Of a stretch of 64,000 nucleotides of DNA, positions 7,732 through 19,300 are shown piece after piece. This DNA is from JAXMAR01 sp046350295 (GTDB lineage Bacteria; Planctomycetota; Planctomycetia; Gemmatales; Gemmataceae): contig JAXMAR010000035.1 of the NCBI GenBank assembly GCA_046350295.1, positions 1 through 64,000 of the forward strand, read 5' to 3'. The translations under genes and the position numbers were made by a program. Within the stretch, counting starts at the first letter, position 1, and every line of letters begins with the position of its first letter. The notes under the pieces are model-generated. The model saw only the letters and a program-made list of their open reading frames with translations. It made no database searches and was not told the origin of the DNA.

Positions 7732-9290
7732 ATGCGCGTCCTCGCCATCCTCTCGTTTCTTCTCGCTCTCGCACTGCCCGCTGGCCTCTGCGCGAGAGAA
7801 AGGACCAAACGCCTGCCGAACATCGTCTTCATCACCTCGGCGACCTCGGCGTCTTCGACCTCGGCTGCTGGCCGCGAGGACCAGCCGACGCCCAACCTGA
7901 TCCGCTGGCCGCGGGGATACGCTCACGAACGCCTACACCGCCGCCTCCGTCTGCTCGCCGACCCGCGCCTCGATCTACACCGGCAAAGCCCCCGCTCGCC
8001 TGCGCATCACCACCTTTCTTCCCGGCCGCGGCGACGCCGCCTCGCAACTCCTTTTGCACCCGATCATCAACCAACAACTGCCGGCGACCGAAACCACCAC
8101 TCCGCCTCCCCGCCTCCGCTGCTCTCGGCTTCTCGATCCGGACTCATCGGCAAATGGCACCTCGGAGGCAAAGGCTCGCTTCCCACCGACACGGCTTCGA
8201 TCTCTATTACCCCGGCAAGGCGGAGCCGAACGCTGAAGTACCGAGGGAGGCAGGGCGAACAAGGTCCAGCGAGCCGCCGAGGAATTCATCGGAGAACAAG
8301 GCGAAGCCTTTCCTCCTCTTCCTCTGCCACAACAATCGCACATTCCCTCTTCGCCAAGGCCGACCTCGTCAAGAAACGCAAGGACGCTTTCAACCCGACC
8401 TACGCGGCGATGATCGAAACGCTTGACGACTCATCGGCCGCATTCTCGCCACGAGACCAGATGGCACAAGTGCAGCGGACGACACCATCATCGCTCTTCA
8501 CTCAAGGACAACGGCGGGCTCAGCGTCTCGGCGTCTCAGTCCCTCCACGCTAACCGGGATCTTTTCGCGGCGGCGAGGACTTCGGCGGCGTCGTCGCACC
8601 TTCATCGTCCCTTGGCCCGGGCAAGTCCCGCCGGCAGGAGCCGAGCGCCGTGATCTCGACGACTGGACGCCAACGCCGCCTCGACATCGCAGACCAAGAC
8701 GAAGAGGACCGTTTCGACGGCGTCAGCCTCGCCGGCACCTCTTGAAGCCTTTGCCGTGGTGCCTGGACCGCCGCATGCGCTCTACATCGCCTGCACCCGC
8801 AACCAGGGGAATGACCGAGCGGCGCCATTCGCGAGCAAAGCGACTGGAGCTGATCGAACACTACGAGAACGGCGCCTGCAGGCCTGTACAACGTCGAACG
8901 ACCCAAGGCGAGCGCGACGATCTGGCCGCGAAGGGGTCGACCGCATCCTTACGCCACGCGTGGCTGGGTACGGTGTACGACGTTGAAATGGAACGACCAA
9001 TCCGCGGCTTCTCCGACAAGCTCGGAGGAGACCCTCCATCGATAACGATCCTCACGCTGGGAAAGATACGGCCGCGGCACCGTGGCGGGGATACCTGGGC
9101 CGCATGGCGCAAGGAATGAACGACGTCCTCAAGCCGAGGTCAAGCTCGGCGAGACCACCGTGATCCTACACTCGGGGACGCCAGGATCGGCCGCGCTCGC
9201 TGATTGAACACACGGAACCGCTCGGCTTCCTGGTTAACAAGGATGAGCTAGATGATGACCGCTGTTCCCAAACAAGGCGGGCCGCTAAGT
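7732..9290 (+). pseudogene. Secreted sulfatase (many frameshifts)
   Basis: Begins with a clear signal peptide (MRVLAILSFLLALALPAGLC) and LPNIVFI, the usual start of a type I sulfatase, where metal-binding Asp residues normally follow. The catalytic consensus C-S-P-T-R-A-S, whose Cys is converted to formylglycine, is at about 7952-7972 in a different frame (VCSPTRASIYTGKAP). Further sulfatase segments follow in changing frames: GLIGKWHLGGKGSLPT, HGFDLYYPGKAEPN, PFLLFLCHNN, NPTYAAMIETLDD, and a late WKLIEHYENG-like block. The ending GTPGSAALA... EPLGFLVNKDELDDD lies near 9170-9270. More than ten indels would be needed to restore one frame. Either this is a decayed gene or a badly sequenced one; the family assignment is firm. 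Confidence 0.8.
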
Positions 9291-9719
9291 CGAGCTTAAC
9301 CGGCGGGGCACCGGCAAGGGGCTCAGGTGGCGGCGGATCGGGGTTGGGGTGACGGGACAAGAGCTGCTGATCGGTGACGGAACGGGAACCGTCCGGCCTT
9401 TCGTGCGTGTGATCGGCGTCGTCGACGCCGGCGGGGAAAGGGACGGCGACTGGTGGAGACGGGGAATAAAGGCGGGCGGCACGATGATGGACCTGGGACG
9501 TCTGGCCCTTCGGCCGGCCGTGATTCGGCCATGTTGACTTAACCGGATCCATCCGGCGTCGAAGGAGGCATCGCCAGATGGTCGAATCGCCAAGCCGCAG
9601 CTACGTGAACTCAAGGGGCTAATGATCTGACCGTCCTTTACGATGGCCTTCGTATCCAACCATCGGGCGTCAGTCTGCGCCAAGGCCCTCGTGGGACCTC
9701 AAGTCAACCATCTGGAACT
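9291..9719. other. No gene recognised
   Basis: Frames on both strands are open in part (for example minus 9285-9683), but their composition is Arg/Pro/Ser-rich as in shadow frames and no domain is seen. Given the frame damage on both sides, a small gene could be hidden here. Confidence 0.35.
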
Positions 9720-10390
9720 GTGACCAGCACCACGCCATTGAGGCTTGTATTGAGGCGTGAAACCCTGTGACATGGTTCTTCCATGCTCAGCGTTGAAGGC
9801 AATCGATGTAGGCCGGAACCAGGACGAATGAAATAAAGAGCGCGTCGGGTTTCGCTTGCGCCCTCGCTCCAGCCACCTGGAACGCGGCGTTTCTCCCGCA
9901 GGCGCCGATGCTCTCCTGAAAGGTCACTGGATAGCGCGACGGCTCCGAGCTCCGGCGACAAACTCATCATCAGCGAGGTCTTCTCCAACCGTCGTGTGTC
10001 CGCTTCAAAACCGAGAATCCCTCGCCGTCCTCGATGAAGAAGGTCGGTCACCTTGACCGCGATCGTGGATCTCGCCGGTTGCTTCGCCAGTCTTCCGCGT
10101 CCTGAAGCGATCCGGATGCCGAAGTAATGAACCTCGATCACGTCGCCGAACTCGTCCGTGTAGATCTGGCGTAGGTACTTCGTTGTGCCTGGACAGCTGG
10201 GAGACGTCGCGGAACTCCACTACCGCCGCTGCGGTCGAGGAATTTCCGGCTGCTCGGGTCGCCTGCTCGACGTCGTCCGCGCCTCAATGGTCAAACGGAT
10301 CGTCTTGCGAAACGCCGCTCATCGGCCGCGCCCTTCGTATGACAAGAGCCAACGGAAGCCGCTTCGTCGTCGTCCTTGGCGCCATTAAAT
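9720..10390 (-). pseudogene. Unidentified broken gene
   Basis: On the minus strand a protein-like path can be followed through at least two frames: VEFRDVSQLSRHNEVPT, then QIYTDEFGDVIEVHYFGIRI, then STIAVKVTDLL and EADTRRLEKTSLMMSLSPEL. The alternation of hydrophobic and charged residues looks like real coding sequence of about 200 residues. No family could be named. It sits downstream of the broken oxidoreductase on the same strand. Confidence 0.35.
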
Positions 10391-10399
10391 CCGGCGCTG

Positions 10400-11665
<1,266 letters not shown>

Positions 11666-12069
11666 ACTCCGGGAGGTGACTTGGGCGGCGATTGGGATTG
11701 CGGGCATTTTCGGGCGCGTCCGGGGCATTGTCACCGGAAAGTGAGCCGGGCGTCGGCCGGCCGGCGAACCGTGTCATGATCTTGCCCGGAGCGGCCGGCG
11801 CGGAACGCGTGCTGGTGACCTTCCGCGCGTTGAAGAGTTCGACGATGCTCACCCTCGTGCAGTTGGCGTTGACCACCTGGTCGCTCGCGGCCCCGTCTCT
11901 CTGCGACACCTACCATCCGGACCGTGCCGGCATGAAGCGCGTGGTCGCCTCCCCTCAAGCCGAGCCGCCGACCTGCTCGATCTGACGGCCACGCGACTTC
12001 CGGTCCGGTCGGCCTTGCTCGTTTGTCGCTGCACCGCGCCCCGCGCTCGCCCCGCCAGTAGCCTGCGGC
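11666..12069. other. Unassigned stretch between broken genes
   Basis: A minus-strand frame (continuing to 11909) and a plus-strand frame (11692-11985) are both open. The minus strand contains VVNANCTRVSIVELFNARKV, which looks protein-like, but no family was recognised. It may be the C-terminal part of the SBBP-repeat protein next to it. Confidence 0.3.
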
Positions 12070-12650
12070 TATCTCCGATGTGGACGCCCTACCCGCGGCG
12101 GTGAGGCGGCGTGGCCATGTCCAGCAGCGCGGCGGCAGCAGACCGAAGGTGATGTAGCTCGAGCAGTTCCCGTGGTGTTGAAGCTGATCAGGAAGGCGGC
12201 GAAGCCAGGCCGGGAAGGACGTGCAATAGGCGCCGCTGGTGGTCGGGAAGTTCGCGCTGAGGAGGCGGGACGGTCGTACCCGTGGCATAGGCGTAGCCGT
12301 CGGCGTCGATGGCGACGCCCTGGCCGACGTCATTGCCTTCGCCGCCGAGGTAGGTGGCATAGAGGGCAACGGAGCCGGCGGCATTGAACCTGGCGAGCAA
12401 GAACATCCTGGGTGAGGCCGAGGCCGTGGCCAACCGCCGTCGAGGCGATGCCGCGTGATCGTCGCCGAAGCCGCGGCGAAGGTGGGAAAGACGAGGTTGG
12501 CGCCGGCTGATCGAAGGCGGCGGCGAAGGCGTCGCTATTTGCCGCCGGGGCTGGTCTGCCGAGCGCCGGTCGTGGTCGGGACGCCGGCAGGTCGATAGGC
12601 GCCGGTGATGGTGGGGAAGTTGGCGCCGAGGCTATAGGCGCGTGGCGGCC
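12070..12650 (-). pseudogene. SBBP-repeat beta-propeller protein fragment (frameshifted)
   Basis: SBBP repeats are bacterial seven-bladed beta-propeller units of about 40 residues, found in large secreted proteins. Typical pieces appear in different frames on the minus strand: ANFPTITGAYRPAG, SDAFAAAFDQPA, FLARFNAAGSVALYATYLGG, then EGNDVGQGVAIDADGYAYA and TGTT, and ANFPTTSGAY. At least two full blades and parts of others can be seen. Neither end of the gene is clear. The protein would have been exported; its function is not predictable. Confidence 0.7.
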
Positions 12651-12678
12651 ATAAGTCAAGGTGTCCCCTTTTGGGGTT

Positions 12679-13310
12679 TCAGTCAACCACGCGAGCAAGA
12701 ATGGGCAATCGTTGCTCGATCGCAACGTCGCACGGGCGTTGCAACCTGCACAAGAGCGGTTCGCCATCAACGTCAATAAATGAGTCGTATAGGCAAATGT
12801 GCCGACCGGGCGAGTTGCCGAGGATTCCTTTGCCAGTCGGCTCGGAACCGAACGGCTGGCAATTGCCGAAATGGCGAGGAGATATCCTCAAGTTCCCGTC
12901 TTAGCCTCTCACGAACAAGAGGCGACCTACTCCGTCTGAATCGGAATGAGAAATCGTATTGGGTACTTGCTTCCACACTTTATCCCCTCTTCAGGGCTCA
13001 GTCACTGTTCTGCGAAAAAAACTCGAAGTCTGAACCAAGCTCCGACTTCGAGCCCATCAAAGTTAATTATCGTTGTCAAAAGACGCACAGGTAAAGTCCC
13101 ATAGGATTACACCTTCTCAAATTCGGACAACTTTGGCATGTTCTTTTTGGAAGTTCTGCAGTGACGGATGGAGTCTGCAGTTGGCAGTGACATAGGATCA
13201 CCAACTTCCTTCGAGACTCCAAGGCGCGGGAAAGCGAGCAAGCGAATCTGGTAAGTAAGTCGCAACGGCACGTTTTTCAACAAGAAGTACGCGCATCGTG
13301 CAACCAGCAT
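12679..13310 (-). pseudogene. Possible immunity gene of the degraded RHS copy (frameshifted)
   Basis: Directly downstream of the degraded RHS gene on the same strand, with distinctly lower GC than its neighbours. Protein-like pieces in changing frames include MLVARCAYFLLKNVPLRL, NMPKLSEFEKV, FDGLEVGAWFRLRVFFAE, and RHICLYDSFIDVDGEPLLC ending at a stop at 12679. The position (toxin gene, then a small low-GC gene) is that of an immunity gene in polymorphic-toxin loci. An AAAAGGGGACA motif follows the stop, as it does after the other immunity gene. No family is recognised, so the role rests on position only. Confidence 0.35.
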
Positions 13311-13350
13311 CCGCTCGCTGCCCCATTAATGACGGCTGGTGTACCGATAG

Positions 13351-15620
13351 CTAACGTTCATGTGATCCCCTCAATTTGCACACCCCATCGCTGGAGGCCA
13401 TACGGAACGTCGCGTTTATCGGCCTGGTCGTGCGGATAGTGTATGGAGTGTTCTCGATCAGGGAACGATACGTCTGTAACCGTAGTTGATACGTCGAATT
13501 AAGAACACTGCTACCACTCTTTATTTCGAGGAATCCCGCTTCGGTCGCGTCGAGCGTCGTTCCTTTTAGAAGTCCATCCCTAGTGTATTTCGCTTTTCCG
13601 ACGATCACCTTGAAAAGCTGAGCTTTCAGTTTGCTCGAAGGTGGGCCGCCAAACCGTATTATTCTTTGGCAAACTGGGGTCCGCCAGTTGCTGGGCTTCA
13701 GCTCGACCCGGCCTCGATAGGGTTGTTTCCAGTTCTCGCTGGAGGTGGGACCGGCTCGATGTTCGGGCACTCGCCCCGGCCCGCCCGACCGGAACCGCCG
13801 TAATGCCGCCGCGCTGCCGGTGAGTACCAGATCAAAGCTCGCGCCGATTCCCGCGAACACGGTCCTCGTGAGATCATATCCATCCGCCTTTAGTCGCAAT
13901 CATCAATCCCTGTGTTGTGGCATCGGTAGCGACTCCCCGAACCGCGCTTCGTAGACCGGGGACGCGGGAAGACCCAACCTACGTAGCGAAACTGGCAAGG
14001 GGGGCGGCGGTGGGGCGGTGGCGATGCCGGCGATGGCCCAGCTCGACGGAAACCTGGGTCGCCCGCGCGTTTCGCGAAGGCTGCCAATCGCTCGGTCGCA
14101 GTCCTCGATGGTATCTGTTTCGCGGTCCACATCATCGCGCTTGCGTACGGTAGCTTTCGGGCAGTTCGGCGACGCTACCGCCGTTCATGATGATGGGGTT
14201 GTGGCAGGAAATGCAGCGCGTGTTTCGCCGAGACCAAGGACGCGTGGGGCGAGAGCGTCCTCTTCTCGGGCCGCTCGGTCCTCGCGTTCGTGGCGTTATT
14301 CCCGACGTAACGGTAGAGATCATGTCTTCCGCGGCAGGCGACGGATCTGCTCATCTGCTGCGTGGATGTCCACGGAATACGTGCGCTTGCCGCGCAGATG
14401 AACACCGTGTCGTATAGTGTCCATGCGCACGGCCGGTGTAGGTGTAGCGGTCGTCGGGGCCGGGCCGGTCTTGAGGGTGATGCGGCCGAAGCCGTCGTAA
14501 TCCAGTTCTTTCTGGAGACCGGTCGACCGGTAGATGTCGCGGACGGAGCGCCGGCGATCCGTCGACCATCGTCGAACTGTCGCCGGGCTCGATCTTAGCG
14601 AAGAAGGCGTCGACCGCATCGAGGGTAAAAACGGCAGGTAGTGATGTTCCGCTGGCGTCGAGATCGGCAGGCGTTGCCGTTTTGGTCATAGGCGAACTTG
14701 GCCACGGTCGCGGCGGTAGAGCCGGCGCCGTCAGGGTCGGTGTCTCTGAGCCGCGGTTGCCCAAGGCGTCGAAGGCGTAATCAGCTTCCCAGATCAGGTT
14801 GTTGGAGGCGTCGATCAGCAGGCCTTGCGCAGGTTGATTCCGGTTGTTGTACTGGTATCGCCAGACGTAGCCAGTCGAGATGTTGGTCTGCTGAACGGTG
14901 CCTTCGTCGTCCCAGGCGTAGTCCATTGCCGTCGGTGTCGAGGCGGTTGGCCGTGCCGAACGTGCCGATGTTGATGTCATTGCCGGCCTTGCTTGTCGAA
15001 AGCGTAGGTCGAGGAGCCGTCACTGAGTAGTTGGTTGATGTTATCGTACGTGAAGTTACGAGTGGAGGAGACGCCGCTGACTTTGCTTTCTTCCGAAGTG
15101 ACGCGGTTGGCGGCGTCCTGGCTGTAGTGGAAGTAGTCGATGGTGGCGCTGGAGGCGTTGAGGTGATCGATGGCCGCCAGGAAGCCGTTGGGAGCGTAGG
15201 TGTAGTCGGAGCGGGCGACGAGGGTGGTACCGGTCAGGTCGCTGTAGCGGTTGATCTCGGTGACGCTGTCGCGCTTGTCGATGCGACCTGTAGGTGAAGC
15301 TGTGGACGCCGGTATCCGGGTTGGTTGATGGAGGCGAGGTCGCCGGAGCCGTTGACGCTGACCGTGAACGTGCGCGACCCGGGGGCGGAGATCGAGGACA
15401 GCTTGCCGGAGGAGTAGCTGAAGGTCCAGGACGTGCCATCGATCGCCGTGATCGAGGCGAGGAGGCCGGAGCTCTCGGTCCCGTTTGCGTCGGTCATGGT
15501 ATCGACCCAGCCGTAGCGAAACGAGCTGCGTCCCCTTTTCCGGCCGCCGACATCGCGCCACTGCGCCCGCGCGGTTCCATCTCGATTCTCGCTTGTTGTC
15601 GTCACCGCGGCTATCTCAGT
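13351..15620 (-). pseudogene. Degraded RHS-repeat protein, copy 2, with nuclease-like C-terminus
   Basis: Second, shorter RHS copy on the same strand as the large one. YD-repeat segments (TDGNGLRLG, DYTYAPNGFLAAIDHLNASS, RNFTYDNINQLLSDGSSTY) match the large copy closely; about 125 bp near 15108-15232 are almost identical to 18150-18275. Frames change repeatedly in the core. After R-R-F-R-S-G-G (13780-13800) it diverges completely from copy 1. The last 140 residues form one open frame with KAKYTRDGLLKGTTLDATEA, then GFLEIKSGSSVLNSTYQLRL, which fits a PD-(D/E)xK-like nuclease toxin (E-x-K in EIKSG). The 5' end stops near 15620 without a start. This is the arrangement of an orphan RHS C-terminal cassette. 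Confidence 0.78.
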
Positions 15621-15733
15621 TGAACGAGCAGTCTAACGCCCGATAATTCAGAATGTCCCCTTTTTCGGTCCCCAGCTCGCTCGTCAGCGGCGCCGCCGTC
15701 GAGTCGCGGACAATTCAGAATGTCCCCTTTTCG
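15526..15733. repeat. AAAAGGGGAC motif repeats at cassette boundaries
   Basis: On the minus strand AAAAGGGGAC(A) occurs at the 5' edge of the degraded RHS copy (about 15527-15540) and twice between it and the immunity gene, where AAAGGGGACATTCTGAATT is repeated (about 15643-15662 and 15711-15729). A related copy (AAAAGGGGACACC) lies at about 12657-12671, just after the possible second immunity gene. The last copy forms the final codons of the 15715-16323 gene. The repeats mark the edges of the toxin/immunity units. Confidence 0.6.
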
Positions 15734-16323
15734 CCTTCCTTAAGAAGGCGCTCTACATGTTCCAATAGTGCTGCTACGTCTTTGTTGCTCATGTCGAGTG
15801 TTCTGATGCGAGCTCTTTCCCGTTGCAGGGCAGCGACAGCTTCCTCAGAACGTCCAAGGTGGTGAAGAGCAAAACCCAAGAAGGACGGATGACGGATCAC
15901 AGGAACGATGTCGTCCACCTTTTGAAAGCGATCTAGATAGGGCACTGCCACTTTGAGCAGCAACGGACCAACCGTGGTCGCAAAGCCGCGTCGTAGATTG
16001 TCCTCGTTTTTACAGTTGAACTGTTGCTGGGTGATGTTTACCCCATCGCTCTCACTCAGTAGTGACCAGGCGTCCGTCGGTATTCCCACGTTGTCTGGAA
16101 ATCGCTTCTCGAACAATGGATCAATGTGCGGCGAATGCGGAAAAACGAATACCTGGTACCAAGCCCCCCTAGAGCCAATGCTCGGCATGACAAAATGAAA
16201 GACGTCCTCCCCTACCTTGCGATAGAAAGTGCATCGCTCTGATCCGCGCTGGGTAAAACCCAACGGTGTCAATATGGAGCCAAACAGTTCACAGGCCGTC
16301 TTGTCGAAGTGTCTGTCGCCCAT
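15715..16323 (-). CDS. Probable RHS immunity protein (DUF4304-like)
   Basis: 202 residues beginning MGDRHFDKTACELFGSILTP, followed by LGFTQRGSERCTFYRKV, which resembles the start of DUF4304, a family often found beside toxin genes. The gene starts 12 bases after the stop of the large RHS gene, in the same direction, and has no signal peptide, as expected for a cytoplasmic antitoxin-type immunity protein that blocks the RHS C-terminal nuclease. The GC content is lower than that of the RHS core. The C-terminal end overlaps a repeated AAAAGGGGACATTC motif, so the last residues (GEKGTF) may be acquired. The immunity role is inferred from position; the DUF4304 match is from memory of the motif. 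Confidence 0.65.
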   Translation of the reverse strand: MGDRHFDKTACELFGSILTPLGFTQRGSERCTFYRKVGEDVFHFVMPSIGSRGAWYQVFVFPHSPHIDPLFEKRFPDNVGIPTDAWSLLSESDGVNITQQQFNCKNEDNLRRGFATTVGPLLLKVAVPYLDRFQKVDDIVPVIRHPSFLGFALHHLGRSEEAVAALQRERARIRTLDMSNKDVAALLEHVERLLKEGEKGTF

Positions 16324-16335
16324 CGCTTCTCCCGT

Positions 16336-19300
16336 TTAGCGTAGCCGGAATAGTTCCTGCGCGTTGGCCCCGAATCGACTCATGAATTCAGCTTGTCGCG
16401 AACGGCCAATCAGCCTCATGGTTCCACCGTGCGTTTTTAGGTCGAAGATCTCAATATATCCCGGGTTGTCGAGCCTCCTCAAGACCGCATCCGCACCTCT
16501 TGACCCAGGTGCACGCGGTTGCACCAGTCTCCCAGTAGCATCACGGAATTCTTCAGCGGAAACCCGGAATGGGCTGCCTTCTTCTATCAGCCTCCGATTT
16601 AGGCGGTTATTCAATTGCTCGAAACGCTGGTGCGCGTAGTCGCCGAAGTGTTGTGCGGTCCCGTTGAGACGGCCCCTCGCCGCCGCGCGCCGTGCCATCT
16701 CGGTAGCAAGGTCCGCATTACGATTTATCTCGGCGATAGGATTTATCGAAGTCCGTGCCGAACTTGCGCCGCCCGAGCGAAACCGCCGCCAGGCCGCGGC
16801 GCCTCCGGCAATGGCCAGGTCAAGAGTTCCTCCCGCTGCGCCCGCAAACAGCATTCTAGTGACGTCGAAGCTATCGCGCCGTCCCGTGGCGATCATTATT
16901 CCTTGCGTGGTCGCGTCCGTGGCGAGCCCCCAGAGGACGCCGCGCAGGCCGGGCGTGCGGAAGACCCAGCCGATGTAGCGGACGCTCTGGAGTGGGGCCG
17001 CGAGGGGGGCCGTGAGTAAAGTGATGGCGCCCTCCACAAACGTCTCGATGGCCGAGGACTCGGCGTCGCGCATCCCTTGGATGGCGCGATCGCAGTCCGC
17101 CACGTTTTCGGTTCGCGTCCACATCATTGCGCTGCGCTGGTAATCCTCGGGCAGATCAGCGACACTGCCACCGCCCATGATGATCGGGTTGTGGCAAGCC
17201 GCGCAGCGGACTATCTGCGACCGGAGGCCGACGCGCAGGACATAGCTCGAAAGTTCGCGCATCCTGTCGACATCCGCCCCCGTTACTTCCTCCTCGAGGC
17301 CGCTGGGATCCGTGGCGTTTGTCGCGTTATTCCCGACGTAACGGTAGAGGTCGTAATCCCCCGCGGCGAACTTCAGCGGGTCCTCGCTCATCCACTGGTG
17401 GATATCCACGGAATAGGAGCGGCCGCGCGCGTAGAGAATGCGGCTGGTGTAGTCGTATTCGCGGCCGGTGTAGCCATAGCGGTCGTCGGGACCGGAACCG
17501 GTCTTCAGGGTGATCCAGCCGAAGCCGGAGTAGTCGATTTCCTTTTGCAGGCCGGTGGAGCGGTAGATGTCGCGGACGGAGCCCTGGCGGTCGGTGAGAT
17601 AGTAATCGACATCGCCTGACGAGCCGATCTTGGCGAACAGGGCGTCGACCGCGTCGAGGTAAAGGCGGCGGGTGGTGATGTTGCCGGTCGAGTCGAGATC
17701 GGCCCAGGCGTTGCCGTTGTTGTCGTAGGCGAACTTGGTCAGGACGGCGGCGGTGGGGCCGGCGCCGTCGATGTCGAGGTTTTCCGAACTGCGGTTGCCG
17801 AGGACATCGAAGGCGTAGTCGGCCTCCCAGATAAGGTTGCTTGAGTTATCGAAGCGCTGCGCCTTGGTGAGCTGGTTCCTGTTGTTGTACTCGTATTTCC
17901 AGACGTAGCCCGTGGAGATGTTGGTCTGCTGCGTGAGGTTTCCCTCGTTGTCCCAGGTATAGTTCCAGGTTCCGTCCGTTGACAGGCGGTTGGCCGTGCC
18001 AAAGGTGCCGATGTTGACGTCGTTTCCCGCCTTGTCGAAGGAGTAGTTCGAGAAGCCGTCCGTCAGGAGCTGATTGATGTTGTCGTAGGTGAAATTACGC
18101 GTGGACGACGAGCCGCTGACTTTGCTTTCCTCGGAGGTGACGCGATTGGCGGCGTCCTGGCTGTAGTGGAAGTAGTCGATGGTGGCGCTGGAGGCGTTGA
18201 GGTGATCGATGGCCGCCAGGAAGCCGTTGGGAGCGTAGGTGTAGTCGGAGCGGGCGACGAGGGTGGTACCGCTCAGGTCTCTGTAACGGTTGATCTCGGT
18301 GACGTTGTCGCGCTTGTCGTAGCTGAAGTCCCAGCGCAAGTCCGGCAGGCCCGTGCCGCTGAAGGTGACGTAGCGGACGTTGTCGGGAGAGATGTTGCTG
18401 TTGACGTTGTTGTAGTAATAGTACTGGCGCGTGGCGCCGGCGCTGTCGGCGACGGTGTTGATGCGGTCGGAGGCGTTGACGTAGTTGATGGTGATGACGA
18501 AGCCGTTGGGATCGGTCTGGGTCTTGGGCCGGGCTAACTCATCAAAGGTGAAGGTGTAGCCGCTCGTTCCCTCCATGGCCGTGAGCATTTCGTTCTTGGC
18601 GTTGAACGTGAAGGAGAAGGAGTCGACCGTCGTCCCGCTGGAGTCCTTCCAGGTTTCCGAGGTCTTGTTGTCGTTGTGGTCGTAGCCGAAGTCGCGCTCG
18701 CGGCCGTTGCGGTCGACGATTACAGTGACCCGCCCTGCCGTGTCGCGCGTGTAGGTTGTGGCGTGGTTCAGCGGGTCGACTTCCTTGATCACTCGGCCAT
18801 CCGCGTCATTGGCGTAACGCGTCGCGTTGCCAAGGGGATCGACAACCGCCGCAAGGTAGAACGGATCGTAATTCTTTTGGACCATTCCACCGTTGGCGTC
18901 GACGATAAAGGTTTGGCGTCCGAGAGCATCGTTAACGTACTTGGTGACGTGACCGAGGCCGTCGATGTCGGCGACCTTCTGGTCCATGGAATCGAAGATC
19001 ACCTGGGACTCGTGGTTGCTCGCATCGGTGAACGAGGTGGCGCGTTCCAAACCGTCGTAGGCTTCCTGCGTGTCGTCGGTCTCGGCATCGGTTACCTTCT
19101 TCCCTTGGCCGAGGCCGTCGTACAGGTACGTCGCCTTGAGCATGTAGTTGTCGTCGCGCATCTTCCAGACCTGATGCAGGCCGTTGTCCTCGTAGTAGGT
19201 CACGAACCCCAAGCCATTCTCGACCTCGGTAACGAAGCCGGCGGCATTGAAGGAGCTGACGATGGTGCGCTCGAGGCCGGGCACGTCGTATGCCTGGGTC

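Noticed and set aside
17195..17225. C-A-A-C-H in the RHS spacer as a heme site
   Set aside because: A single motif in a cytoplasm-delivered toxin, not kept in the second copy; probably incidental.
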